Shown piece after piece: positions 56,826-64,000 of a DNA stretch of 64,000 nucleotides. The stretch comes from Desulfobacteraceae bacterium. Lineage in GTDB: Bacteria > Desulfobacterota > Desulfobacteria > Desulfobacterales > Desulfosalsimonadaceae. Both the position numbers and the translations under genes were made by a program. Every line of letters starts with the position of its first letter. Within the stretch, counting starts at the first letter, position 1. The notes under the pieces are model-generated. The model saw only the letters and a program-made list of their open reading frames with translations. It searched no databases and was not told the origin of the DNA. The stretch spans positions 1-64,000 of the forward strand of contig JABZFM010000007.1 of the NCBI GenBank assembly GCA_014237465.1, in the 5' to 3' direction.

Positions 56826-59489
56826 TCAATTACCTACACTATCCTCATTCCCACAGTCCAGCACCTTCCGAATGGTCTGCGCAAGTTCCATCATATTGAC
56901 CGGCTTCATGACATAGGCCGCCAAACCCAGAGATTTCGCCTTTTCTTCATCAACAAGCGCGCTATGTCCGGTACAGATAATAATCGGAATGTCTTTACGA
57001 ATTTCCAATAGCTTTTCGGAAAACGCAACACCGGTCATCTGCGGCATGGTCATATCTGTAATGACCAGGTCAAACTGATCGGGTTTTGACTGAAAAAGCG
57101 CCAATGCGTCTATTGGGTTCATTTCAGCTTTAACCCGATACCCCAAATGCACCAGCATTTCTTGTGCCATATACACAAGAGATTTCTCATCATCCACAAA
57201 AAGAACCGTTTCATTACCCATAGGAAGATCCTCAATGGTTTCAGTTTCGGCCTCTGGTTTTTCAGTCGTTAACGGAAAAAGAATACTGAAAGTGACGCCT
57301 TTTCCAGGTTCACTGTCAACGGTAATATCTCCCCCGGAATTTTTAACAATACCATGGACCACCGCCAGCCCCATACCCGAGCCTTTGCCGACCTCTCTGG
57401 TTGTAAAATAGGGATCAAAAATCCGGTCAATAATTTTGCAATCAATGCCCGGACCGGTATCGCTGACGGATACCTTGACATAATTGCCCTTGGACAAGTC
57501 TGGCCAACTATCAGCTGAATCCTCATCCAAAACGACCTTTTCCACAGTAATCATAAGGCGCCCGCCTGTTTGCTCCATGGCCTGGGAAGCGTTAATGCAA
57601 AGGTTCATCATAATCTGATTGATTTGAATGGGGTCGGCAAGAACGGTTTCATCTATCGCATTGATATGCTCATGGATATCTATCGTGGTCGGAATCGTTG
57701 ACCGTAAAAATTTAAGTGCATCTTTAATAACCGGAACAATTTTCATGGGCTTTAAGTCCTGGTCGGTCTTGCGGCTGAAGGAAAGAAGCTGATTTACGAT
57801 ACCCGCTGCCCGTATACCGGCCGATCGAATCTCTTCAATGTTAAAATAAGCGGGATTCCATTTTGGAATATCCTTTAACGCCAGTTCCGTATTTCCAATA
57901 ATAATACCCATAATATTATTAAAATCATGGGCAATACCGCCGGTCAATGTACCGATGGCTTCCATTTTACGCGACTGGACGACCTCTTCCTGAAGCGCTT
58001 TAATCTGCCTGTCCGCCAATACACGCTGTGTCACGTCTCTTCCGGTTCCGCTGATAAACGCTTCACCATGTTCCGGTCGGATCAGGACACTGCGATATTC
58101 TACATAGATTTTGGAGCCGTCCTTGGTAAAATAAATTGCAATCCCTTCATGATGACCCTGTATTTTTATCGTTTTCAGATACTCGTCACCAAACAAATGC
58201 CTTAATTCCGGTTTCATAAAATCCGACGGAGGTTTTCCGATGATCTCATCCCGCTCATACCCAAGGGCCATACACAAGGCAGGATTAACGGAAATAAACC
58301 GGCCATCAATATCCTGAATATAAACAAGGTCGGTTATGGAGTTAAACAGGTCGCGAAAGCCCTTTTCTGATTTTAAAACCTTTCCTTCCATCTGTTTTTG
58401 TTGCGTCACATCTCTTAGGGCGCCGGTGATTGCCACAACCTTTCCGGTTTTGTCTTTAACCGGAGATTCATCAACTTCAACCCATATCACCCCACCGTCC
58501 TTTTTCTTCAATTCAAGCAGATAAAGCGGCTGCTTTTCACCTGTTTTTATCGCTTTTTCCGTAATTTCAAACCCCTTCGAATTAACAGGGTTGTCTGTGG
58601 TCAGCTCCGTCCTTTTGATCATCATTTCTTCCGGAAAATAACCAAGGATATCTTTAGAGTTCGAACTTACGTAACGCAGTTTGTGATCCGTGTTATGAAG
58701 ATAAAACATCTCATTGCTGTGCGCGATAATGGTCTGCAAAATGTCTTCACTCTGCTGCACTGCATCCATTGCCTGTTTGCGCCGTTTCTCAATATTGAGC
58801 GTCTGCCAGATGATGTAAAACAACAAGGCCAGAATGATAGCCAGAATCCCTGTAAAAAATTTAACCAGGTCCTTTTTAATAAAAGCTATCTCTGAGGCAA
58901 CATCTTCCAGATATACGCCGGTTCCGATGACCCATCCCCACGGCTCAAACAGCTTTACATAGGAGATCTTCGGAACAATCCGCTGCGGATCATCTTTCCA
59001 CTGCCACATATAATCCACAAAACCGGAATCATGCGCGCGTACGGTATTGACGAACGCCACAAACAGATGTTTCCCGTTGGGATCCGTAAAATCCGTTAAA
59101 TCCTGTCCATTAAGATCGGAACGGTATGGATGCATGATCATCTTAGGATGCAAATCATTAATCCAGAAGTAATCTTTTCCTTCAGGACCATAGCGCAGAC
59201 CCTGAATCCGGTTTACCGCCCTGGACCGGGCCGATTCAGGGGTCAGTTCGCCGCGTTTTACCCGTTGGCTATACTCCGACAACAGACTCCAGGTGCTGTC
59301 CGTAAGTCCGCGAATCATTTCCCGCTTCTGCTCCATCATATGCTTTTCCAGCGAAGGAATAAAAAGGAGAAAGACACTTAACACAAACAGAACAAACACC
59401 AGCCCCACAGGAATAATAATCCTGAAAGATGCGGTTCGTGCCATCCATTTGGCAAATATTTCATTAACCTTGTTTTTATTCATTGACAT
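56826..59489 (-). CDS. Hybrid sensor histidine kinase (Cache-PAS-PAS-HisKA-HATPase-REC)
   Basis: 887 aa. TM1 at about 24-46, a periplasmic single Cache domain (YFWINDLHPKMIMHPYR, GWVIGTGVYLEDV), TM2 near 218-238, two PAS domains (about 250-370 and 380-495), HisKA with the phospho-His in TGGIAHDFNNIMG, HATPase with NLCINASQAM and GKGSGMGLAVVHG, and a C-terminal receiver (VLFVDDEKSLV, VITDMTMPQMTG). Likely senses an extracytoplasmic small molecule such as a carboxylate. No paired output regulator is adjacent on the same strand. Confidence 0.93.
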   Translation of the reverse strand: MSMNKNKVNEIFAKWMARTASFRIIIPVGLVFVLFVLSVFLLFIPSLEKHMMEQKREMIRGLTDSTWSLLSEYSQRVKRGELTPESARSRAVNRIQGLRYGPEGKDYFWINDLHPKMIMHPYRSDLNGQDLTDFTDPNGKHLFVAFVNTVRAHDSGFVDYMWQWKDDPQRIVPKISYVKLFEPWGWVIGTGVYLEDVASEIAFIKKDLVKFFTGILAIILALLFYIIWQTLNIEKRRKQAMDAVQQSEDILQTIIAHSNEMFYLHNTDHKLRYVSSNSKDILGYFPEEMMIKRTELTTDNPVNSKGFEITEKAIKTGEKQPLYLLELKKKDGGVIWVEVDESPVKDKTGKVVAITGALRDVTQQKQMEGKVLKSEKGFRDLFNSITDLVYIQDIDGRFISVNPALCMALGYERDEIIGKPPSDFMKPELRHLFGDEYLKTIKIQGHHEGIAIYFTKDGSKIYVEYRSVLIRPEHGEAFISGTGRDVTQRVLADRQIKALQEEVVQSRKMEAIGTLTGGIAHDFNNIMGIIIGNTELALKDIPKWNPAYFNIEEIRSAGIRAAGIVNQLLSFSRKTDQDLKPMKIVPVIKDALKFLRSTIPTTIDIHEHINAIDETVLADPIQINQIMMNLCINASQAMEQTGGRLMITVEKVVLDEDSADSWPDLSKGNYVKVSVSDTGPGIDCKIIDRIFDPYFTTREVGKGSGMGLAVVHGIVKNSGGDITVDSEPGKGVTFSILFPLTTEKPEAETETIEDLPMGNETVLFVDDEKSLVYMAQEMLVHLGYRVKAEMNPIDALALFQSKPDQFDLVITDMTMPQMTGVAFSEKLLEIRKDIPIIICTGHSALVDEEKAKSLGLAAYVMKPVNMMELAQTIRKVLDCGNEDSVGN

Positions 59490-59575
59490 TGATGTCTCCG
59501 CAAAAAGTCGAATTTGGGGAGTGTCATTTTTTTAGCCTACTGAATTTTTTGATGGCAAAAATTAACAAAAATTTG
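59489..59575. repeat. Repeat family A, copy truncated on the right
   Basis: TTGATGTCTCCGCAAAAAGTCGA and the inner TTTTTTTAGCCTACTGAATTTTTTGATGGC match the copy at 13982-14096; the GACTTTTT end is missing. Confidence 0.6.
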
Positions 59576-59631
59576 GGCTCAGAGAGCCCGGCTTTGAATT
59601 ATCCATGGAAGGAATTTCTCTAAAAAACCGG

Positions 59632-59775
59632 AAAGTTTGAAGTTGAAAGTGATCTAAGGTGCCTAAAGTTAATTGTATGCCTCCGGCATTGCCTGTTTTT
59701 ATTAAAATAATAATCGCGCGTTTAGCGCAGTCCGGAACTTTAGGCACTTCACACTTTAGTCATTTTAGATCACTC
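59632..59775. repeat. Dispersed repeat family B, copy 2
   Basis: AAGTGATCTAAGGTGCCTAAAGTT at the left pairs with AACTTTAGGCACTT and TTTAGATCACT at the right; the inner TGCCTCCGGCAT and CGCGTTTAGCGCAGTCC hairpins match the copy at 32334-32470. With the repeat A copy it fills the gap between two kinase genes. Confidence 0.75.
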
Positions 59776-59859
59776 GATTTCTTTTATCGGGTAGCGCCTT
59801 CTGCCTCTGACTGCCCAAAGGACCAGGTTTTCTAAAAATTAAATAACCAGAGACGAACG

Positions 59860-61344
59860 CTATACCGGCAATAAAACAGTAAACGTCGATCCTTTTCCCA
59901 CATCACTGTCAAGTTTGATGGCACCGTTCATTGAATCCACCAGCCCTTTGACAATCGGCAGCCCCAGCCCGGTCCCGGTAATATAACGCGTGTTATCGTT
60001 TTTGACACGGTAGAACCGGTCAAAAATCTGTTCATGATATTTCGGCGCAATCCCAAACCCGTTATCAATCACCTGAACCTGAATATATTGTCCGGCCTGC
60101 TCTGCTTTTACAACAATATCGGCCCCCTGCTGAGAATAATTAATCGCATTGGCAATCAGGTTACCGAAGATACTTTCAAGGGCCATCGGGTCTGCGGAAA
60201 AAAGCGGCAATTCTTCCGAGGCCGGTTCAAAAGACAATGTCTGGCCCTTGGATTGCGCCCTGATACCTAAAAAATCCACAATACTTTTCAATAAATCAAC
60301 AACTTGAATCGATTGGATATTATGTGATACGCCGCCGGCCTCAATCCGGGACAGATCCAGAAGGTCACCGATCAGGGATATCAGACCGTGTGTTTTTTCC
60401 TTGGCCCGTTCGATGAGATGCTGATCCACATCGGTTTCATGGACGGATGTCTCTTTTAACACCATCGCCAGTTGTTCATGGATGGTAGACAATGGAGAAC
60501 GCAACTCATGAGAAACCTTGGCGACAAATTCCGACTTTAACTGGTCGAGCATTTTAAGACTTGTGATATTAGCAAACGTAACAACCGCCCCCATGCATTC
60601 ATTATTTTCATTAAGTACCGGCTGTCCCCTTGCCATCAGGTATTTACTGCCTGAAACAACTAATTCATAAGTCGGTGGCTCCCCGCCGGCGTCGATTTCT
60701 CCACGGGAAAGCTTTAAAACCATATCACAGAACCCTTCATTTTGAACATAGGACGCCAGTTTGTTTCCGGCCATAAACGAATCATCCAGATCCAGACTCT
60801 TTAAAAAAGCGGGATTCATCAGCACGACTTCACCCGATGTGTTGGTGACGACCACCGCCGTTGGCAGCGATTCAACAATCGTCCGGATACGGCTTTTTTC
60901 CATATCCAGGTCAATCAGGGTCCGCGCCCGCTCTGCCTGAAGCGCTTCGGCTTCCATCGTCAACCTTAACTTTTCATGAGCCCGCCGGACAACAATTCTT
61001 AAATGTTCCGGTTCAAACGGTTTGGGGATAAAATCATATACCCCCTGCTTCATCGCATCAATGGCCGTCTCAATAGTGGCATAGCCGGTGATGATAATAA
61101 CAATAATTTTTTCGTCAATTGCCCGGATCCGCTGGTGAAGTTCCATGCCATCCATTCCGGGCATTTTTAAATCCAGAATGGCAAGGTCAACGGTTTGTTT
61201 TTCAAGAATTCCAAGGGCCTCTTCCCCCCGGTCGGCTTTAAAAACCGCATACCCCATCCGCTTTAAAATACGTTCAATCCCTTCACGGATATCTCTTTCA
61301 TCATCCACCACAAGAATTTTCAGCAAATCTGTCGTTTCAACCAA
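59860..61344 (-). CDS. Receiver-PAS-histidine kinase protein
   Basis: 494 aa from a TTG at 61344 preceded by GGAGGC; an open frame further upstream overlaps the previous gene and is not family-like. Domains: receiver (KILVVDDERDIREG; Asp in DLAILDLKMPGMDG), PAS (about 165-270), HisKA (KVSHELRSPLSTIHEQL), HATPase (GNLIANAINYS, GTGLGLPIVKG). Overlaps the preceding kinase by 8 nt, so the two form a two-gene unit; the upstream kinase could phosphorylate this receiver. Confidence 0.9.
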   Translation of the reverse strand: MVETTDLLKILVVDDERDIREGIERILKRMGYAVFKADRGEEALGILEKQTVDLAILDLKMPGMDGMELHQRIRAIDEKIIVIIITGYATIETAIDAMKQGVYDFIPKPFEPEHLRIVVRRAHEKLRLTMEAEALQAERARTLIDLDMEKSRIRTIVESLPTAVVVTNTSGEVVLMNPAFLKSLDLDDSFMAGNKLASYVQNEGFCDMVLKLSRGEIDAGGEPPTYELVVSGSKYLMARGQPVLNENNECMGAVVTFANITSLKMLDQLKSEFVAKVSHELRSPLSTIHEQLAMVLKETSVHETDVDQHLIERAKEKTHGLISLIGDLLDLSRIEAGGVSHNIQSIQVVDLLKSIVDFLGIRAQSKGQTLSFEPASEELPLFSADPMALESIFGNLIANAINYSQQGADIVVKAEQAGQYIQVQVIDNGFGIAPKYHEQIFDRFYRVKNDNTRYITGTGLGLPIVKGLVDSMNGAIKLDSDVGKGSTFTVLLPV

Positions 61345-62872
61345 TTTTATTGCCTCCTTCCGGGATTTCTCCGATCGGAAATTCAATGTAAAAAGTCGTT
61401 CCCTTACCCAGCTCACTTTCAGCATAAATACGTCCGCCATGACTTTCAACGATTCCATAAACCATACTGAGTCCGAGACCGGTCCCTTTACCCTGCTCTT
61501 TTGTGGTATAAAACGGCTCAAAAATATGCGGGAGCACATCTTCGGCAATACCCGACCCTGTATCGCTGATTTCAATACAGACCATTTCCGCTTCAGCTAA
61601 AACATGAGTTTTCAAGCCTAATTTTCCGGATCCTTCCAAAGCATCTGCTGCATTTAAAATCATATTCATAAATACATGGTTGAGTTGCTGTGCGTCTCCC
61701 ATTATCCGGGGCAAATCCGTATCCAGATTTTTCTCAATTTCAATATTATGAAATATGGACTGGTTTTCCAGCAAAAATATGGTACGGGAAATAATATCAT
61801 TGATATCCTGTGGTTTCATGTCACGACTGGTCTGCCGGGAAAACTCCAGAAGTTCCTTGACGATATCCTTGGTCCGGTTGGCATCATTAAGGACCCGCTC
61901 AAGATCTGCCATCGCGTCCGCTGGAAGATCATATTCCTCCATCACCAGTTTGGTAAAAAGAATAATACCGCCCAATGGATTATTTAACTGATGGGCAACC
62001 CCGGCCGCCATTTTCCCCAAAGAAGCCATCTTTTCAGCCTGAAGTAACTGAACCTGGGTTTTTTCCAGTTCCTTTTTCATTCTGATTTCTTCACGTCGGT
62101 CATGAAAAAACCCGATGGTTGCCACTATTTTACCGTTTTCATGCACAATCGAGGCACTCAGGCTGATGGGAAAAATCTCCCCACTCTTATGCTTTGCATC
62201 AATATGGTATGAAATCAGCTTCCCTTCACCACCATAGTCCTCACTGAGCAGCATTTGCATGACTTCCCGGGCGCCTTCCCCGGAATACACATCCCGAATC
62301 GTGATATCGTTTAACGCTTCCTTAACCGTATATCCGGAGAACTGTACAGCCGCTTCATTGAAAATCAAGATTTTACCGGTTGGATCCGCGGCAATCACAC
62401 CATCCACTGCGCTGTGTATCAGGTTTCTTAAAAAAGAATTGGAACGGATTCTTCTTTCTTCCATATTCTTTAAGGCCGGCAGATCAAAATCAAGCATCAC
62501 AAACGCATCCATTTGATCTCCCAGGTAAACCGGATAAGAATACAAACACAGTGTATCCTCATTGCCTGAAAAATTGTGACTCAGATCATATCTTAAGGAT
62601 GCTTTTCCTTCTTTCATCACTTTATTTGCCGGGCAACTCGGACAGGGGCTACTGCACCCTGGGATAACTTCATAACAGGGTTTGCCGATGATGCTTTCAG
62701 GGTGACCTGCCATGGCCGTATTATTGGCAGCCAGGATTTTATACTCAGGGGATATGATGAGGAGTTTTCGTTTAAAGGCATCAATCGCATCAATTAAAAA
62801 TTTTTTTTCTACTTCAGAACGTGATCTTTTGGGCATCGTCTGTGGCCATTCTTTATTGGGTTGAAATCTCAA
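61337..62872 (-). CDS. Cytoplasmic PAS-PAS sensor histidine kinase
   Basis: Up to 511 aa; a TTG at 62872 opens the frame, and the ATG at 62836 would drop 12 residues. No membrane segment. First PAS (about 25-140) holds a cysteine group GKPCYEVIPGCSSPCPSCPANKV that could bind a haem, Fe-S cluster or sense redox; second PAS (about 155-275) follows; then HisKA (AAGVAHQLNNPLGGI) and HATPase (NMILNAADALEG, GTGLGLSMVYG). Translationally coupled to the receiver-kinase gene downstream. Confidence 0.9.
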   Translation of the reverse strand: MRFQPNKEWPQTMPKRSRSEVEKKFLIDAIDAFKRKLLIISPEYKILAANNTAMAGHPESIIGKPCYEVIPGCSSPCPSCPANKVMKEGKASLRYDLSHNFSGNEDTLCLYSYPVYLGDQMDAFVMLDFDLPALKNMEERRIRSNSFLRNLIHSAVDGVIAADPTGKILIFNEAAVQFSGYTVKEALNDITIRDVYSGEGAREVMQMLLSEDYGGEGKLISYHIDAKHKSGEIFPISLSASIVHENGKIVATIGFFHDRREEIRMKKELEKTQVQLLQAEKMASLGKMAAGVAHQLNNPLGGIILFTKLVMEEYDLPADAMADLERVLNDANRTKDIVKELLEFSRQTSRDMKPQDINDIISRTIFLLENQSIFHNIEIEKNLDTDLPRIMGDAQQLNHVFMNMILNAADALEGSGKLGLKTHVLAEAEMVCIEISDTGSGIAEDVLPHIFEPFYTTKEQGKGTGLGLSMVYGIVESHGGRIYAESELGKGTTFYIEFPIGEIPEGGNKIG

Positions 62873-63185
62873 AAAACTTAAACAAAATCTTTATCTTATC
62901 AAACAAAAACAGTCAAGAAAAACTCCTTTGAAAACCGGTATGCGCCCAATAGAGCCCTTCTCACTCTCTGTCCCATATTCTTTTTCAGGTTCCCCTATGT
63001 AGAGAAGCCGGTTTTCACCAACCATTATTTTTTTATTTATTAATATTTCAGTTAAATGCAGTTTCATATATCATTTTTGTTGACATTTCATACAAAAATG
63101 GTAGGAAATAAAAAACTAACTTTTAAAAAATTACAAAGCCCTTATTAATGATCCTGTAAAAAATCAGATCTCTTAGGTAAAAAGC
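62873..63185. other. Intergenic region before the cytochrome gene
   Basis: Holds an inverted repeat GAAAACCGG (62931) / CCGGTTTTC (63009), a TTGACA near 63079 followed by TACAAAAATGGTA, and a left end of repeat family A (AATGATCCTGTAAAAAATC, 63147-63172) just before the cytochrome start. No gene seen. Confidence 0.5.
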
Positions 63186-64000
63186 ATGTTGAATTTACCA
63201 CCAGGCGGCCTTCTAAAAACTATTGCCATCCTCTTCTTTATTCTTATCCTCTTATTTCCACTGTCCGGCCTGGCGACTCAAAAAAAATTGCGGACGGATC
63301 TGATTTTCATTCAATTGGCAGATACTGATGGTGTCCATCAAATGCCGGATGCTGTTTTTCTTCATGACAAACACACCCGGGCGCAGACAGAACAGGACTG
63401 CAGCAAATGTCACATGAAAGAAAAAAATACGTTTATCTTTAAATTTAACCGGGTAAAAGATGGCGGATATGATGCGGATCAAAAACTTTATCACGAAAAA
63501 TGTATTGGATGTCATCAGGAAAAAAGAAATCAGGGCATAAAGTCCGGGCCGATCACCAGTGAATGCCGGCTGTGTCATTCTCAAGCATCTGTTTACAGCA
63601 GTTCAGCCACGTCGTTTGGATTAAATAAATCCCTTCATTACCGTCATGAAATCTCTGAAGCCATCCCGCCAACCGGTGAAGATAAGGACCGGAACTGCGA
63701 TGCCTGCCACCATGAATACGACAAAGACTTAAACAAGACCACCTACGTAAAAGGTAAAGAAGGCACCTGCCGGTATTGCCATAAAACGGAAAATACGTAT
63801 GACGCGCGCGCTTTCCAAACCGTGGCCCATGAAGATTGCCTCAACTGCCATTATCAATTAAAGGCAAACAATAAAAAAGCAGGCCCCACGGATTGTTCCG
63901 GATGCCATGATGCAGCCAGACAGTCAAAAATTGAAACCATAGAAAATATCCCCAGAATCAGACGGAACCAACCGGACAGTGAACTTCTCTCATTCTGGTT
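63186..64000 (+). CDS. Exported multihaem cytochrome c, class III-like (partial, runs off the window)
   Basis: From the ATG at 63186 (after TAGG) the frame stays open to the window end, 271 codons. A signal peptide (hydrophobic TIAILFFILILLFPLSG) is followed by cytochrome c3-like sequence: PDAVFLHDKHTRAQTEQDCSKCH. Seven CxxCH haem sites are visible: CSKCH, CIGCH, CRLCH, CDACH, CRYCH, CLNCH and CSGCH, with many single His residues as second ligands. A periplasmic electron carrier, comparable to Hmc/Tmc-type cytochromes of sulfate reducers. The number of haems and exact family depend on the missing part. Confidence 0.9.
   Translation, partial: MLNLPPGGLLKTIAILFFILILLFPLSGLATQKKLRTDLIFIQLADTDGVHQMPDAVFLHDKHTRAQTEQDCSKCHMKEKNTFIFKFNRVKDGGYDADQKLYHEKCIGCHQEKRNQGIKSGPITSECRLCHSQASVYSSSATSFGLNKSLHYRHEISEAIPPTGEDKDRNCDACHHEYDKDLNKTTYVKGKEGTCRYCHKTENTYDARAFQTVAHEDCLNCHYQLKANNKKAGPTDCSGCHDAARQSKIETIENIPRIRRNQPDSELLSFW

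Noticed and set aside
63252-63584. A 110-codon minus-strand frame at the right end
   Set aside because: It lies opposite the multihaem cytochrome, whose CxxCH motifs are unmistakable; the frame is a by-product of that gene.

Overview
The window reads as chromosome of a sulfate-reducing deltaproteobacterium, most likely a member of the Desulfobacterales. The support is the 5' end of a 16S rRNA gene at the left edge, a MetF/HdrA/MvhD/MetV cluster of the Wood-Ljungdahl type, a class III-like multihaem cytochrome at the right edge, an HdrD-like Fe-S protein, and several genes interrupted by an in-frame TGA that is best read as selenocysteine (Sec). The species cannot be named from this sequence.

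Layout. 1-17155 is housekeeping, almost all on the minus strand: 16S start, bioF-bioD, a DegT-type aminotransferase, a small lipoprotein, dnaE, guaB, sppA, rpsA, cmk, hisC and a lipid A-type acyltransferase; a YrdC/YciO protein is the only plus-strand gene. 17656-26100 is on the plus strand: a Sec-containing HdrD-like protein, a small unknown gene, two MFS-type permeases, a GC-rich fatty acyl-AMP ligase that looks foreign, a DUF374 acyltransferase, a thioesterase and a PPIase. 26342-30830 holds a hydrolase and then a decayed integron: lexA, a deleted integron integrase sharing a LexA-box promoter, and cassettes (membrane protein, VapBC, a broken monooxygenase) with attC-like sites. 30968-43336 carries DUF362, a 3-hydroxyacyl-CoA dehydrogenase, DUF1015, panC, metK, mobB, an exported rhodanese/PKD protein, mltF and apbE. 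43585-47546 holds a second, longer rhodanese/PKD protein and the remnant of a third. 47837-55768 is the C1 cluster: metF, a giant HdrA-GltD-HdrA fusion with Sec, mvhD with Sec, metV, a second metF and a response regulator. 55909-62872 carries an AroE-like protein and three sensor or regulator proteins. A multihaem cytochrome runs off the right end.

The most unusual feature is a pair of exported proteins (38694-40493 and 43585-46746). Both have a signal peptide, an in-frame TGA at codon 36 exactly two residues past a predicted AxA cleavage site, a divergent repeat domain, a rhodanese fold without its catalytic cysteine, a CxCxxC motif, tandem PKD-type domains and a C-terminal CFI motif. Their promoters share a 15-bp dyad set exactly 6 bp after a TTGACA box. 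With hdrA, mvhD and the HdrD-like gene this makes five probable selenoprotein genes in about 36 kb.

Intergenic DNA is rich in small dispersed repeats: a MITE-like family with AAAAAGTC/GACTTTTT ends (about 11 full or partial copies), a second family around TGCCTAAAGTT/AACTTTAGGCA (2 copies), and nested hairpins placed just after stop codons. All functional statements rest on reading motifs by eye; no database search or folding program was run.
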